Part shown: piece after piece, positions 1-7,293 of the stretch
Position numbering within the stretch: position 1 is the stretch's first letter
Layout of the letters: every line of letters begins with the position of its first letter
Assembly (NCBI GenBank): GCA_009787685.1
Contig: WQSV01000025.1
Span: 1 to 12,680, forward strand
Direction of reading: 5' to 3'
Source: Bacillota bacterium
Lineage (GTDB): Bacteria; Bacillota; Clostridia; Christensenellales; Pumilibacteraceae
Length of the DNA stretch: 12,680 nt
Position numbers and translations under genes: made by a program
Notes under the pieces: generated by a model
The model's input: the letters and a program-made list of their open reading frames with translations, nothing else
What the model was told of the DNA's origin: nothing
Database searches by the model: none

Positions 1-1785
1 GGAAACAGAATCAATCGTCTTTCAAGATATCAAGGCAGATTCACTTTCCCATCGGAAATGAACTTGAGTGAAAACAGTTTTCAAGCGTTTTCTCATTTCC
101 AAGAACTCGAGAGTCTCACCATCAACACAGCGACAAATGTCGTTGAGTTTGATATTTTGTCTCCAAGAGGAGCAATAACTTTCAGTGATGACTTTGATGT
201 CAGCGGGGGAAATATAGTATTCAGAGCCGCAATGAACGAAACAAATGCAACTCTTTTCACGAGAGATAATGTTCAAAACGAGACAAACCGTTTTGAAAAC
301 ATGCCTTATGGAATGAGTCAATTCGATTATCTCGCAAGCAGCGAAAATTTCTATTCAGCCGTCAGGAGTTATTGGCAAGCAATTGATGCGGGACGAACAA
401 CAAGAAGAATAATCTTCACAATCGGTGATGTTGTTTTTGCTGTCCTTGTCATAGTTCTGCTAATATTCCTCTCTAGACTGGGCTACAAAAACTTTGTCCT
501 CCGACCAGAAGAATATCATATTTTCTATAACCAAGTCCCAGAAGGTCTTGATGTCATGCTTGCGTGTGAACTAGTTCGAGCAAGACAAGGATTAAGATGC
601 GATGTATTTGCAGGTATCATAATGCAACTGCAACACCAAGGTGTCATTGATATTGTCAGAATAGACGAGATGCAAGAGTGGAAAACAAATAACATTGGAA
701 TTATTCTCAAAAACCCAGCTGTCCCAATGTCAGCATTCACTCAGCATTGCTTTAATATTTTGATGTCAGCAGGACTCTCAAACGGAAGACTAACATTCAA
801 ACAATTAAGAAGATTCATGATGCGCCAAGCACGCAATCCTTTCGGAATGGGACTCGGATTTTGCGAGACGAAAAATGCCGCGAAATTCACAAGTGGCTAT
901 TTCGACATGCCAGCACCATTTTTGCGTCAATGGCAAAGAACAGGAAACGCACCATGGGCAAACAACTTTGCAACCAATAATAATTTCAATCAGTTCAATC
1001 ATCAATTTAACAACCAACAAGGACAATTCAATGGCAATGTCCAAAATCAAACACACATGTCTAACAATCCGCAATCTGTTCATCAGACTCAACCTGTTAT
1101 GAGAGCGAATCCGAATGCAACGACTGCAAATCCAACTTGGGAAAACGCGACGTCTTTTAACTGGGAAGGTCAGTTCGGACACCGTGCGGATGAGATGAAC
1201 AGAAGAAAAAGAACATTCGGAGGTCTAATGCTCGCAGGCGGAATCGTTCTCGCAATCGCTGTCGGACTCATTAGCGCCGCACTCACGATGACGTTCTATG
1301 GCTGGGCATTCCTAACTCCATTGACAATTTTCATCGGCTCACTCTACGCCGCTCAATTCTTTCTTTTCAGAGAGAATCTCACTCAAAAGGGCGAGAACTT
1401 GGCGGAAAGATGGGGAGGCTATTATCGCTTCATCAAGCACTGGACAAAAGCAGGACAAAAAAATATTGATGATGCGAACGAGTGGAACGAAATGCTAATC
1501 TATGCAACAGCCTTCGGACTCTCGAAAAGAATAACCAAATCAATGGGTAAACGACTCAATCTCAAAGATAGGCAAGCAATGAATGCCCACCCATTCATGA
1601 GAGCAGGTTTCATCTCAATGGGAATCAGAAGTGCAACAAGAAACTCTTTCCGTGGAACAGGTTACAACAGCAGTGGCAAAAAAAGTGCCTCAAGCGGAGG
1701 TGGCTCTTCAGGTGGATTCAGCAGTGGCGGAGGCGGATTCGGCGGGGGCGGCGGAGGCGGACGCAGTGGCGGAGGCAGACGCTAA
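1..1785 (+). CDS. DUF2207-type membrane protein, 5' end missing
   Basis: The reading frame is open from base 1, so the gene starts upstream and the ATG at 58 is only an internal methionine; 594 residues are visible. What remains is an extracytoplasmic beta-rich stretch, one membrane segment (about bases 409-480), a soluble region, an Asn/Gln-rich linker (about 940-1190), a hydrophobic pair (about 1210-1385), a second soluble region, and a tail almost entirely Gly and Ser ending in Arg-Arg. This order (exported domain, one helix, cytoplasmic part, two helices, Gly-rich C-terminus) is typical of DUF2207/YciQ-like predicted membrane proteins, whose function is unknown. The missing N-terminus should hold a signal peptide. 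The long Asn/Gln linker is not something I expect in the family and may be lineage-specific. An intrinsic terminator follows immediately, so the gene ends its transcription unit. The family call is by architecture, not alignment. Confidence 0.72.
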   Translation, partial: GNRINRLSRYQGRFTFPSEMNLSENSFQAFSHFQELESLTINTATNVVEFDILSPRGAITFSDDFDVSGGNIVFRAAMNETNATLFTRDNVQNETNRFENMPYGMSQFDYLASSENFYSAVRSYWQAIDAGRTTRRIIFTIGDVVFAVLVIVLLIFLSRLGYKNFVLRPEEYHIFYNQVPEGLDVMLACELVRARQGLRCDVFAGIIMQLQHQGVIDIVRIDEMQEWKTNNIGIILKNPAVPMSAFTQHCFNILMSAGLSNGRLTFKQLRRFMMRQARNPFGMGLGFCETKNAAKFTSGYFDMPAPFLRQWQRTGNAPWANNFATNNNFNQFNHQFNNQQGQFNGNVQNQTHMSNNPQSVHQTQPVMRANPNATTANPTWENATSFNWEGQFGHRADEMNRRKRTFGGLMLAGGIVLAIAVGLISAALTMTFYGWAFLTPLTIFIGSLYAAQFFLFRENLTQKGENLAERWGGYYRFIKHWTKAGQKNIDDANEWNEMLIYATAFGLSKRITKSMGKRLNLKDRQAMNAHPFMRAGFISMGIRSATRNSFRGTGYNSSGKKSASSGGGSSGGFSSGGGGFGGGGGGGRSGGGRR

Positions 1786-1803
1786 AAAATCTCAACCCAA
1801 CAA

Positions 1804-1840
1804 AAAAACTCGAATAAAAAAATTATTCGAGTTTTTCTTC
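1804..1840 (+). terminator. Intrinsic terminator after the DUF2207 gene
   Basis: A perfect 14-bp stem (1804-1817 with 1823-1836) around an A5 loop, with the T-run inside the right arm followed by a further T-rich stretch. The A-rich left arm means it could also stop transcription from the right. It lies 18 bases past the stop codon. Confidence 0.85.
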
Positions 1841-1880
1841 ATTTAAACACATCTAGGACTAACAATCCAGATATAACTTC

Positions 1881-2398
1881 GTCAAAGACCTTGACAAGGG
1901 TCTTCGACCCGTTTGACGCTGAATGCAAATACAAGCCAGAATCCGACAGAGCAGTTGAAAACTGTTGACAAGGGTCCTCGATGCTCTTGACGGAGAGTGC
2001 AAATATACTGCAGAACCCGACAAACTAATCGAAGACTGTTGACAAGGGCATTGAAGATGCTTGACAAGGGTCTTCGACCCCTCTATTAGGGAATTTCTAA
2101 TAAAAACAATTTCTCACAAAAGTATCAAAGATACTTGACAAGAATCTTCGACCCGTTTGACGGAGAAGTGCAAATATACGCAGTTTCCGACAAAACTGTT
2201 GAAAACAGTTGACAAGGGTCTTCGACCCTTTTTACGCTGAATGCAAACACAAGCCAGAACCAGACAGAACAGTTGAAAACTGTTGACAAGGGGTCTCCGA
2301 CCCTCTTGACGGAGAGTGCAAATATACTGCAGAATCCGACAGAACAGTCGAAGACTGTTGACAAAGGTCTTCGACCCTGTTGACGCTGAATGCGAAAA
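1881..2398 (+). repeat. Hairpin-repeat array 1
   Basis: A tandem mosaic of units of roughly 75 bases. Each unit has an X hairpin with a GAA-type loop (such as CAGTTGAAAACTG at 1952-1964, AGTATCAAAGATACT at 2121-2135, CAGTCGAAGACTG at 2345-2357), a TTGACAA linker, a Y hairpin GGGTCTTCGACCC (1898-1910, 2068-2080, 2216-2228; variant with TCC at 2291-2303), and a longer imperfect palindrome running from TTGACG-GAGAGTGC to GCAGAA-CCGACA. Arms vary but stay self-complementary. Some units are decayed (for example 1970-1985 and 2028-2040). No gene fits here: minus-strand frames are open across the repeats but lack ribosome binding sites and give only repeated nonsense peptides. Same orientation as arrays 2 and 3. 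Family not recognised. Confidence 0.85.
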
Positions 2399-2413
2399 AA
2401 TCATAATTCAACA

Positions 2414-2680
2414 AAAGTATTGAAGCATAATAAATTGTTTGGGACATCCCACTCACACAACCTTTTTGAAATGAGTATTTGAGAAGATTTTTGGTTGTGT
2501 AGAGGGCGGGTGTTACCGACTGGACCGTTCATTGTTTTATGTCACTCGTTCAGGCGATCGCGGATGCCTGCCCAAACAAAAAAGCTCTTTAAATATTTTC
2601 CAAAAAAACAGGTCGTCTGAATAGGATACCAATATGAATTAATTTATCAACTATCCTAGATAGTTTTGTTTATTTTTTTA
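2414..2680 (+). ncRNA. Candidate structured non-coding RNA
   Basis: Between array 1 and the ROK gene lies a stretch without a plausible ORF whose middle (about 2500-2575) is clearly richer in G and C than the surrounding spacer, as RNA genes often are in AT-rich genomes. A perfect 9-bp closing stem joins 2435-2443 to 2571-2579. Inside it are an 8-bp stem (2455-2462 with 2493-2500), a small CGG/CCG hairpin near 2507-2518, and CAGGC/GCCTG (2551-2555 with 2566-2570), which competes with CATCC/GGATG (2445-2449 with 2562-2566). A terminator at 2649-2679 ends it before the next promoter. A weak promoter (TTGACG 2380, 16 bp, CATAAT 2402) may start it near 2414. Size and the long closing stem allow a 6S-like RNA, but I see no diagnostic 6S, SRP, tmRNA or RNase P motif. 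Ends are approximate. Confidence 0.4.
2649..2679 (+). terminator. Terminator upstream of the ROK promoter
   Basis: A 7-bp stem AACTATC/GATAGTT (2649-2655 with 2659-2665) with a CTA loop, followed by a T-rich run to 2679. AGGATA near 2624-2629 could instead pair with TATCCT at 2653-2658 and open this hairpin, so an antiterminator-like alternative exists. It stops 11 bases before the -35 box of the next gene, so it must serve a transcript from the left, most simply the candidate RNA. Confidence 0.6.
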
Positions 2681-2689
2681 AGCAAACAC

Positions 2690-2718
2690 TTGACTGCTTT
2701 GAAAAAAAAAGATATAAT
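2690..2718 (+). promoter_or_regulatory. Promoter of the ROK kinase gene
   Basis: TTGACT (2690-2695), 17-bp spacer, perfect TATAAT (2713-2718). The expected transcription start is about 2725, two bases before the ATG at 2727, so the mRNA should be leaderless. Confidence 0.85.
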
Positions 2719-2726
2719 ATTAATCT

Positions 2727-3659
2727 ATGAAACTACTTGGAATTGATATTGGTGGAACAAACACCAAGATTGGAATTGTTGAGGACGGAAAAATTCTCAA
2801 AAAGACTGCTTTGAAAACGAACATGATTCAAGGCTATGACAATTTTTTGGACAGGCTCACGAAAGAAGTGGACACGCTGACAAAAGGCATTGACTATGCA
2901 GGTGTTGGTGTTGGTTGTCCGGGAATTATTGACACGAAGAATGGTGTTGTTGCCTATGCGAACAATTTGTATTTCAAAAATGTTCCGCTTGCGTCTGATA
3001 TTTCAAAACGCCTTCATGGAAAAAAAGTGTCGATTTCAAACGATGCAAACACTCAAGCTTTGGGCGAAGTCAAATATGGTGCAGGGAAAGGCTTTTCTGA
3101 TGTCATCATGATAACCTTGGGAACTGGGGTAGGCGCTGGAATTGTTGTTGATGGCAAACTTTTTGAAGGCTACAAAGGCATGGGTTGCGAGGGCGGTCAC
3201 ACTGTCATTGTTGTTGATGGTGAGCCTTGTTCATGTGGTCGCAATGGCTGTTTTGAAGCATATTCCTCGGCATCAGCACTAAAACGCGACACTCTCAAAG
3301 AGATGATAAACGACAGGCAATCTTTGCTTTGGGATATTGTCAAAAACGACCTCAACGAAGTTGATGGTGGAACTATTTTCCGCGGAATGGAAAAAGGCGA
3401 CAAGACAAGTGAAAAACTTTTTCGCAACTATGTCAAATACCTCAGCGAGGGCATAACAAACTTTGTCAATGTCTTCCGTCCGCAAGCAGTAATACTCGGT
3501 GGTGGCATGGCAAAAGAGGGCGACACTTTGACAAATGCTGTCCAAGAACAAGTTGATGAAAAACGCTATGGAGGAAAAGACAGTCTTCCATGCAAAATAT
3601 TTACTCCAATTCTTGGAAACGACGCCGCGATTATTGGAGCCGCGGAGTTGAATAATTAA
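2727..3659 (+). CDS. ROK-family sugar kinase (glucokinase-like)
   Basis: This 310-residue protein is a complete ROK (repressor, ORF, kinase) family member without the DNA-binding domain of ROK repressors, so it is an enzyme that phosphorylates a hexose or amino-sugar with ATP in the cytoplasm. Visible motifs are the N-terminal phosphate loop DIGGTNTKIG (residues 7-16), the catalytic aspartate in SNDAN (D106), the second phosphate motif LGTGVGAGI (131-139), and the ROK zinc site GGH (H158) with CSCGRNGC (C168, C170, C175). Length is normal for the family. The start is fixed by the canonical family N-terminus and by a promoter that leaves almost no leader; no Shine-Dalgarno sequence exists. It stands alone between its promoter and a very strong terminator. 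Substrate (glucose, mannose, N-acetylhexosamine) cannot be decided from the sequence. Confidence 0.9.
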   Translation: MKLLGIDIGGTNTKIGIVEDGKILKKTALKTNMIQGYDNFLDRLTKEVDTLTKGIDYAGVGVGCPGIIDTKNGVVAYANNLYFKNVPLASDISKRLHGKKVSISNDANTQALGEVKYGAGKGFSDVIMITLGTGVGAGIVVDGKLFEGYKGMGCEGGHTVIVVDGEPCSCGRNGCFEAYSSASALKRDTLKEMINDRQSLLWDIVKNDLNEVDGGTIFRGMEKGDKTSEKLFRNYVKYLSEGITNFVNVFRPQAVILGGGMAKEGDTLTNAVQEQVDEKRYGGKDSLPCKIFTPILGNDAAIIGAAELNN

Positions 3660-3701
3660 ATTTTGCAGGGAACGCGCTATTCTTGGCTGTTCATACCATA
3701 T

Positions 3702-3748
3702 AATATTTTAAAAACCTTTGCAGTTTTTGCAAAGGTTTTTAAAATATT
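3702..3748. terminator. Bidirectional terminator after the ROK gene
   Basis: A perfect 21-bp stem (3702-3722 with 3728-3748) with a GTTTT loop. The stem carries A-runs on one side and T-runs on the other, so it can end transcription on both strands. Confidence 0.85.
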
Positions 3749-3837
3749 CAATTAAAAAGTCACATGTGCCAGAACTATAAAAGTGGTGATCTCTCACAAG
3801 GATAGTGTTGTGTTTGGGATTGAAGACACGTCGAACA

Positions 3838-3872
3838 AATCTGTTACTATGACAGATTGCAAGTCACAGATT
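3838..3872 (+). other. Small hairpin with a duplicated right arm
   Basis: AATCTGT at 3838-3844 can pair with ACAGATT at 3852-3858 or with a second copy at 3866-3872. The surrounding spacer between the ROK terminator and array 2 (3749-3892) holds no gene or clear promoter; it may contain decayed repeat sequence. No function is assigned. Confidence 0.3.
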
Positions 3873-3892
3873 ATTATCCAAATTTTTCTTAT

Positions 3893-4122
3893 CACTTAAC
3901 AAGGGCTTTCGTCCATCTTGACGGAGAGTGCTTTTACTAGAATTTCTCCAACAAAGGCATCAAAGATGCTTGACAAGGGTCTTCGACCCTCTTGACGGAG
4001 AGTGCTAGTTCAAGCAGAACCCGACAAACCAGTCGAAGACTGTTGACAAGGGTCTTCGACCCTCTTGAAGGCGATTGCTAGTCTAAGCATAAATCGACAA
4101 GAGTGTTGAAAACACTTGACAA
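3893..4122 (+). repeat. Hairpin-repeat array 2
   Basis: About three units of the family described for array 1. Well-formed hairpins are GCATCAAAGATGC (3957-3969), GGGTCTTCGACCC (3977-3989 and 4050-4062), CAGTCGAAGACTG (4030-4042) and AGTGTTGAAAACACT (4102-4116). The first Y hairpin (3903-3915) is decayed. The array ends about 40 bases before the -35 box of metN. Confidence 0.85.
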
Positions 4123-4161
4123 GTTTAGTCCATATTTTTTTTCAAACGACAGCCCATATGC

Positions 4162-4189
4162 TTGACACAATCATGGGTGTTATTATAAA
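4162..4189 (+). promoter_or_regulatory. Promoter of metNI
   Basis: TTGACA (4162-4167), 16-bp spacer, TATAAA (4184-4189). The predicted start, about 4196, leaves a leader of at most nine bases before the metN ATG at 4205. No S-box, T-box or other methionine-responsive leader fits between promoter and gene, so any methionine control would have to act at the promoter. Confidence 0.8.
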
Positions 4190-4204
4190 ATACTTAGAAT
4201 AGCC

Positions 4205-5209
4205 ATGGACACTATTTATTCAATAAAAAACCTTTCAAAAGTTTTCAAAACTTCAAAAGGGCCACTACAAGTTCTCAATGATGTCTCGTTTGAAATTAAA
4301 CAAGGCGAAATTTTTGGCATAATCGGACTATCAGGGGCAGGAAAAAGCACCCTTATTCGATGCCTTAACATGATTGAAAAACCAACAAGTGGAGATATTG
4401 ACTTTGATGGAAGGAATTTGACAAAGTTGAAAGAGAGGGAGCTTGCAAAAATTCGTCAAGGAATTGGAATGATTTTTCAACAATTTAATTTGTTCAGACA
4501 AAAAACAGTTCTGAAAAATGTTTATTTTCCTTTGGAAGTTGCGAGAAACAAAAACGATGAAACAAAAGCAAAGGCACGGGAACTGCTTGAACTTGTTGGG
4601 CTTTCTGAAAAAACAAATGAATATCCAGCAACACTATCTGGCGGACAAAAACAACGAGTTGCAATTGCGCGCGCTATCGTCAACCAGCCAAAAGTTCTTC
4701 TTTGCGATGAGCCAACGAGTGCGCTTGACCCAGAAACAACTCAAGAAATCTTGAGGCTACTCAGAGAAATCAATCAAAAATTTGGAATCACTGTCATTAT
4801 CATAACCCATGAGATGAGTGTTATCAAAGAAACCTGCAACTCTGTCGCAGTTCTTGACGCAGGAAAGCTCGTTGAAATTGGTGCGGTCAAAGATGTTTTT
4901 GAAAGTCCTCAATCTGAAATGGCACGAAAAATGATTTATCCACACAAACAAGTTGAGGTCACTTTTAGTGGAAATTGCATTCGTGTTGTGTTTGATGGTG
5001 AATCAGTAACCGAACCAGTAATTTCAAACATGATTCTCTCAATCAAAGCTCCAGTCAACATTTTGTTCGCCGACACAAAAACAATCGAGGGCAAAATCTA
5101 TGGACAAATGATAATCGAATTGCCAGAAGACAAAGAAATTCATTCAGCCGCACTAATGTATTTAAGACACCACAATCTAAAACATGAGGAGGTGGTCTAT
5201 AATGTATAA
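4205..5209 (+). CDS. metN: Methionine ABC importer ATP-binding protein MetN
   Basis: MetN is the cytoplasmic ATPase of the MetNIQ importer, which takes up methionine and often its derivatives. The 334 residues show Walker A GLSGAGKST (41-49), Q-loop FQQ (91-93), signature LSGGQ (144-148), Walker B VLLCDEP (164-170) and the switch histidine H202. A C-terminal domain (about 250-330) corresponds to the NIL/ACT-like domain by which MetN senses methionine and shuts transport down (family knowledge). Length is usual for MetN. The start is the canonical one; it has no Shine-Dalgarno sequence and sits about nine bases after the predicted transcription start. The 3' end overlaps metI by eight bases, implying coupled translation. 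Confidence 0.95.
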   Translation: MDTIYSIKNLSKVFKTSKGPLQVLNDVSFEIKQGEIFGIIGLSGAGKSTLIRCLNMIEKPTSGDIDFDGRNLTKLKERELAKIRQGIGMIFQQFNLFRQKTVLKNVYFPLEVARNKNDETKAKARELLELVGLSEKTNEYPATLSGGQKQRVAIARAIVNQPKVLLCDEPTSALDPETTQEILRLLREINQKFGITVIIITHEMSVIKETCNSVAVLDAGKLVEIGAVKDVFESPQSEMARKMIYPHKQVEVTFSGNCIRVVFDGESVTEPVISNMILSIKAPVNILFADTKTIEGKIYGQMIIELPEDKEIHSAALMYLRHHNLKHEEVVYNV

Positions 5210-5933
5210 TCTGATATCACAATTAGCGGAAAATGGAGTTGACTATTGCTACAATTATTGTTGCTACTACACATTCATTCCCGGGCCATCAAGATTCTCA
5301 CTCTTAATGACAGCGTTTGGGCAAACACTTCTCATGGTTTTGCTTTCAGCGTTGATTTCCTATTTGATTGCAATTCCTTTGGGAATTCTTCTCGTGACAA
5401 CAAGAAAAGGCGGGATTTTTCAAAACAAAGCTGTCAATTTCATCCTAGGACTTGTCGTGAATATTTTGAGAAGCATACCATTTTTCTTGTTGATGTTTTT
5501 CATCATGCCATTCACAAGACTTTTAACAGGAGCCGCGATTGGGGTGGGAGGAATGATTGTTCCACTTGTTGTGGCGTCTGCTCCATTCATTGCAAGAATA
5601 ATCGAAACGGCTCTCTTGGAAGTCGACAAAGGCTTGTTGGAAGCTGCGAAAAGCATGGGCTCTTCAAAATTTCAAATTATCTATAAGCTCTATATTCCAG
5701 AAAGTTTGCCCGCAGTCATAGCATCACTAGGTGTTTCAGTCGTCACAATCACTGCATTTTCGGCAGTAGCGGGATTTGTTAACGGCGGTGGACTGGGACA
5801 ACTTGCTCAACAACTAGGCCACGAAGGAAATGACGCAGTCATACTTTTTTCGGCAATAGCAATACTAGTTGTGTTCACGCAATTATTTCAAATGGGAGTG
5901 TTAGCGCTCTACAAAAAACTTGACAAAAAGTAG
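5202..5933 (+). CDS. metI: Methionine ABC importer permease MetI
   Basis: MetI is the membrane permease of the MetNIQ importer. The ATG at 5202 is preferred over 5184 because GAGGAGG (5186-5192) lies just upstream; the start lies inside the end of metN. The 243-residue product has several hydrophobic segments (about 35-65, 78-105, 112-135, 170-195, 210-235) and the permease coupling motif EAAKSMGSS (148-156) that docks on the ATPase. Compared with the usual MetI of about 220 residues it has an additional N-terminal stretch of roughly 25 residues with an odd Tyr/Cys cluster (residues 15-23), whose role is unknown. A 9-bp A/T-rich stem (5925-5933 with 5963-5971) follows but has a 29-base loop and is a doubtful terminator. 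Confidence 0.93.
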   Translation: MYNLISQLAENGVDYCYNYCCYYTFIPGPSRFSLLMTAFGQTLLMVLLSALISYLIAIPLGILLVTTRKGGIFQNKAVNFILGLVVNILRSIPFFLLMFFIMPFTRLLTGAAIGVGGMIVPLVVASAPFIARIIETALLEVDKGLLEAAKSMGSSKFQIIYKLYIPESLPAVIASLGVSVVTITAFSAVAGFVNGGGLGQLAQQLGHEGNDAVILFSAIAILVVFTQLFQMGVLALYKKLDKK

Positions 5934-6024
5934 AAAAAGGGAAGTCAAATAGTGTTTTTTTGCTACTTTTTGCACCAAATATAAAAAAATATCATAAAAA
6001 TATTAAAAAACGAAGAAAAAATGC

Positions 6025-6053
6025 TTGACAAGCAGGTTTCTTTGAGATAAAAT
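6025..6053 (+). promoter_or_regulatory. Predicted promoter of metQ
   Basis: TTGACA (6025-6030), 17-bp spacer, TAAAAT (6048-6053), five of six matches in the -10 box. It would start a transcript near 6060 with a leader of about 210 bases, giving metQ expression separate from metNI. Confidence 0.6.
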
Positions 6054-6059
6054 TGCAAA

Positions 6060-6272
6060 ATAATATGAAAATTAATTCTTCAAAATTTTTCATGATGACG
6101 ATGCCCCTGTTGGGGCGATAATTTAAAATCCGATAAATAGGTTATTTGTCGGGCAAGGCTTTGCAATTCAAGCAATCAAAAAAATAGCCATGTTCAAAAA
6201 TTATTAAAAAATCAACATCAAAAAAATTTTAAAGGGAACTGCTAATCAGAAATCCCAAGGAGAATAAAAAAT
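6060..6272 (+). promoter_or_regulatory. Structured 5' leader of metQ
   Basis: The leader holds GCCCC/GGGGC with a four-base loop (6103-6107 with 6112-6116), a 10-bp stem with one G-U pair (6130-6139 with 6143-6152, loop GGT), and a short GCAA/TTGC stem just after it. No T-run terminator and no sequence able to mask the ribosome binding site (AAGGAG, 6257-6262) is evident. The S-box (SAM-I) core and the T-box sequence are absent. It could be a riboswitch-like element, an mRNA stabiliser, or ordinary spacer. The rest of the metI-metQ gap is A/T-rich with no gene. Confidence 0.35.
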
Positions 6273-7115
6273 ATGAAAAGAATACTCACAGTAATTTTAA
6301 TTGCACTACTTTTAGTGCCAACAACTTTTGCATTAGTCGGTTGCGATCGCTATGACTACACCGTGACGGCATCCGTCACTCCACATGCCATAATCTTGCG
6401 TCAAGTTCAACCAATCTTGAGAGAGCAAGGATTCAGATTCCGAATCGCAGAACAAGGTTGGGAACTTCAAAATGATGTCGTTAGAGATGGCGATGCTATC
6501 GCAAACTTTTTCCAACACAGACCGTTTCTTGACAATTGGAATGCCGATAATTCAGGTGCAGACCTCGTTCCAGTGTTTGGAACTCACTTTGAGCCATTGA
6601 ACATCATACCCGGTGGAAGAGCAAACAGCGATTCACTTCAAGAAATTATTGCTCAAGCGTCAACAGCAACTCCGGCGAACAGAAGACTAATTATTCCAGC
6701 GGATGCAACAAATGGACTAAGAGCATTGGAACTGTTGGAATATCACAATGTTGTGACTTTTGTCGGCGGAAATGCTCCTAGAACAAACAATGTCGCTCAT
6801 TGGGATTCTTATTTTGAGATCTATCCCATTGCCGCGGGCGCGCTAGTCGGAGCAAGACCAGATGCATTGTTGTCAGTCATCAATGGAAATTGGGCGGTTC
6901 AAGGAAATATTCTTGACTACAGAATTGAGTTTGAAACACCAGAGCAAGGTGCTGAATTCACAAATTTCATCGTGGTTCGTGAAGAAAACAGAAATCATCC
7001 ATTTGTTGTTGCGCTCGTCAACGCTCTCAACACTACACAAATCAGATCATTCATTTCTAATCATGATGCTTTCGGTGGAGCATTGACATCTCACCCAATC
7101 AATTTGTTAAATTAA
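6273..7115 (+). CDS. metQ: Methionine-binding lipoprotein MetQ
   Basis: MetQ is the membrane-anchored substrate-binding protein that delivers methionine to MetI. The 280 residues begin with a lipoprotein signal peptide (MKR, hydrophobic core, lipobox LVGC with C24 as the lipidated cysteine). The mature part starts with the MetQ/NlpA pattern TVTASVTPHAIIL (30-42) and has DAIANFFQH (74-82), matching the family's DANYFQH substrate-region motif. It is somewhat divergent, so the exact ligand is less sure than the family, but adjacency to metNI supports it. Start supported by AAGGAG ten bases upstream. Unlike many metNIQ operons, metQ lies 340 bases from metI behind its own predicted promoter, which may allow the binding protein to be made in excess of the transporter. 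Confidence 0.9.
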   Translation: MKRILTVILIALLLVPTTFALVGCDRYDYTVTASVTPHAIILRQVQPILREQGFRFRIAEQGWELQNDVVRDGDAIANFFQHRPFLDNWNADNSGADLVPVFGTHFEPLNIIPGGRANSDSLQEIIAQASTATPANRRLIIPADATNGLRALELLEYHNVVTFVGGNAPRTNNVAHWDSYFEIYPIAAGALVGARPDALLSVINGNWAVQGNILDYRIEFETPEQGAEFTNFIVVREENRNHPFVVALVNALNTTQIRSFISNHDAFGGALTSHPINLLN

Positions 7116-7129
7116 TGCAACAAAAAATT

Positions 7130-7173
7130 AAAAGACGAGAAGAAAAAACCTTCTTGTCTTTTGATATTTTTTC
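7130..7173 (+). terminator. Terminator after metQ
   Basis: A 13-bp stem with one G-U pair (7130-7142 with 7150-7162) around an A-rich loop, followed by a T-rich run (7166-7172). It closes the methionine-uptake cluster. Confidence 0.75.
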
Positions 7174-7293
7174 GTCAAAGATGGGAATAATAAAACTACA
7201 CAAAAAAGCAAACAAGAGTGAATACGCTCGGTTGATTGCATAACAAAAAAAACACAAAGGACGCCCTTTTGGCACCTCAAACAAGGAGACAAC

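Noticed and set aside
805..1182. Minus-strand and shifted-frame ORFs inside the DUF2207, ROK, rubrerythrin and rnr genes
   Set aside because: They are shadows of the real genes, without start signals or recognisable domains.
1881..2398. CRISPR array
   Set aside because: The alternating segments are all related to one another, the units are palindromic mosaics, and there are no unique equal-length spacers or cas genes.
2114..2456. Small minus-strand proteins across array 1 (and similar frames in arrays 3 and 4)
   Set aside because: Several overlapping frames are open at once because the repeat has few stops on that strand; they lack ribosome binding sites and promoters and change with the repeat.
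2505..2527. T-box leader in the candidate RNA
   Set aside because: GGGTGTTACCG resembles the T-box sequence but lacks the TGGN that pairs with tRNA, and the downstream gene has its own promoter and is not a T-box target.
5925..5971. Terminator between metI and metQ
   Set aside because: The stem is only nine A/T-rich pairs with a 29-base loop and no clean T-run after it.
6060..6272. SAM-I riboswitch (S-box) before metQ
   Set aside because: The conserved S-box core and its terminator are absent, though the gene context would favour one.
7173..7293. PerR operator before rubrerythrin
   Set aside because: No TTATAAT-N-ATTATAA-like palindrome is present in this spacer.
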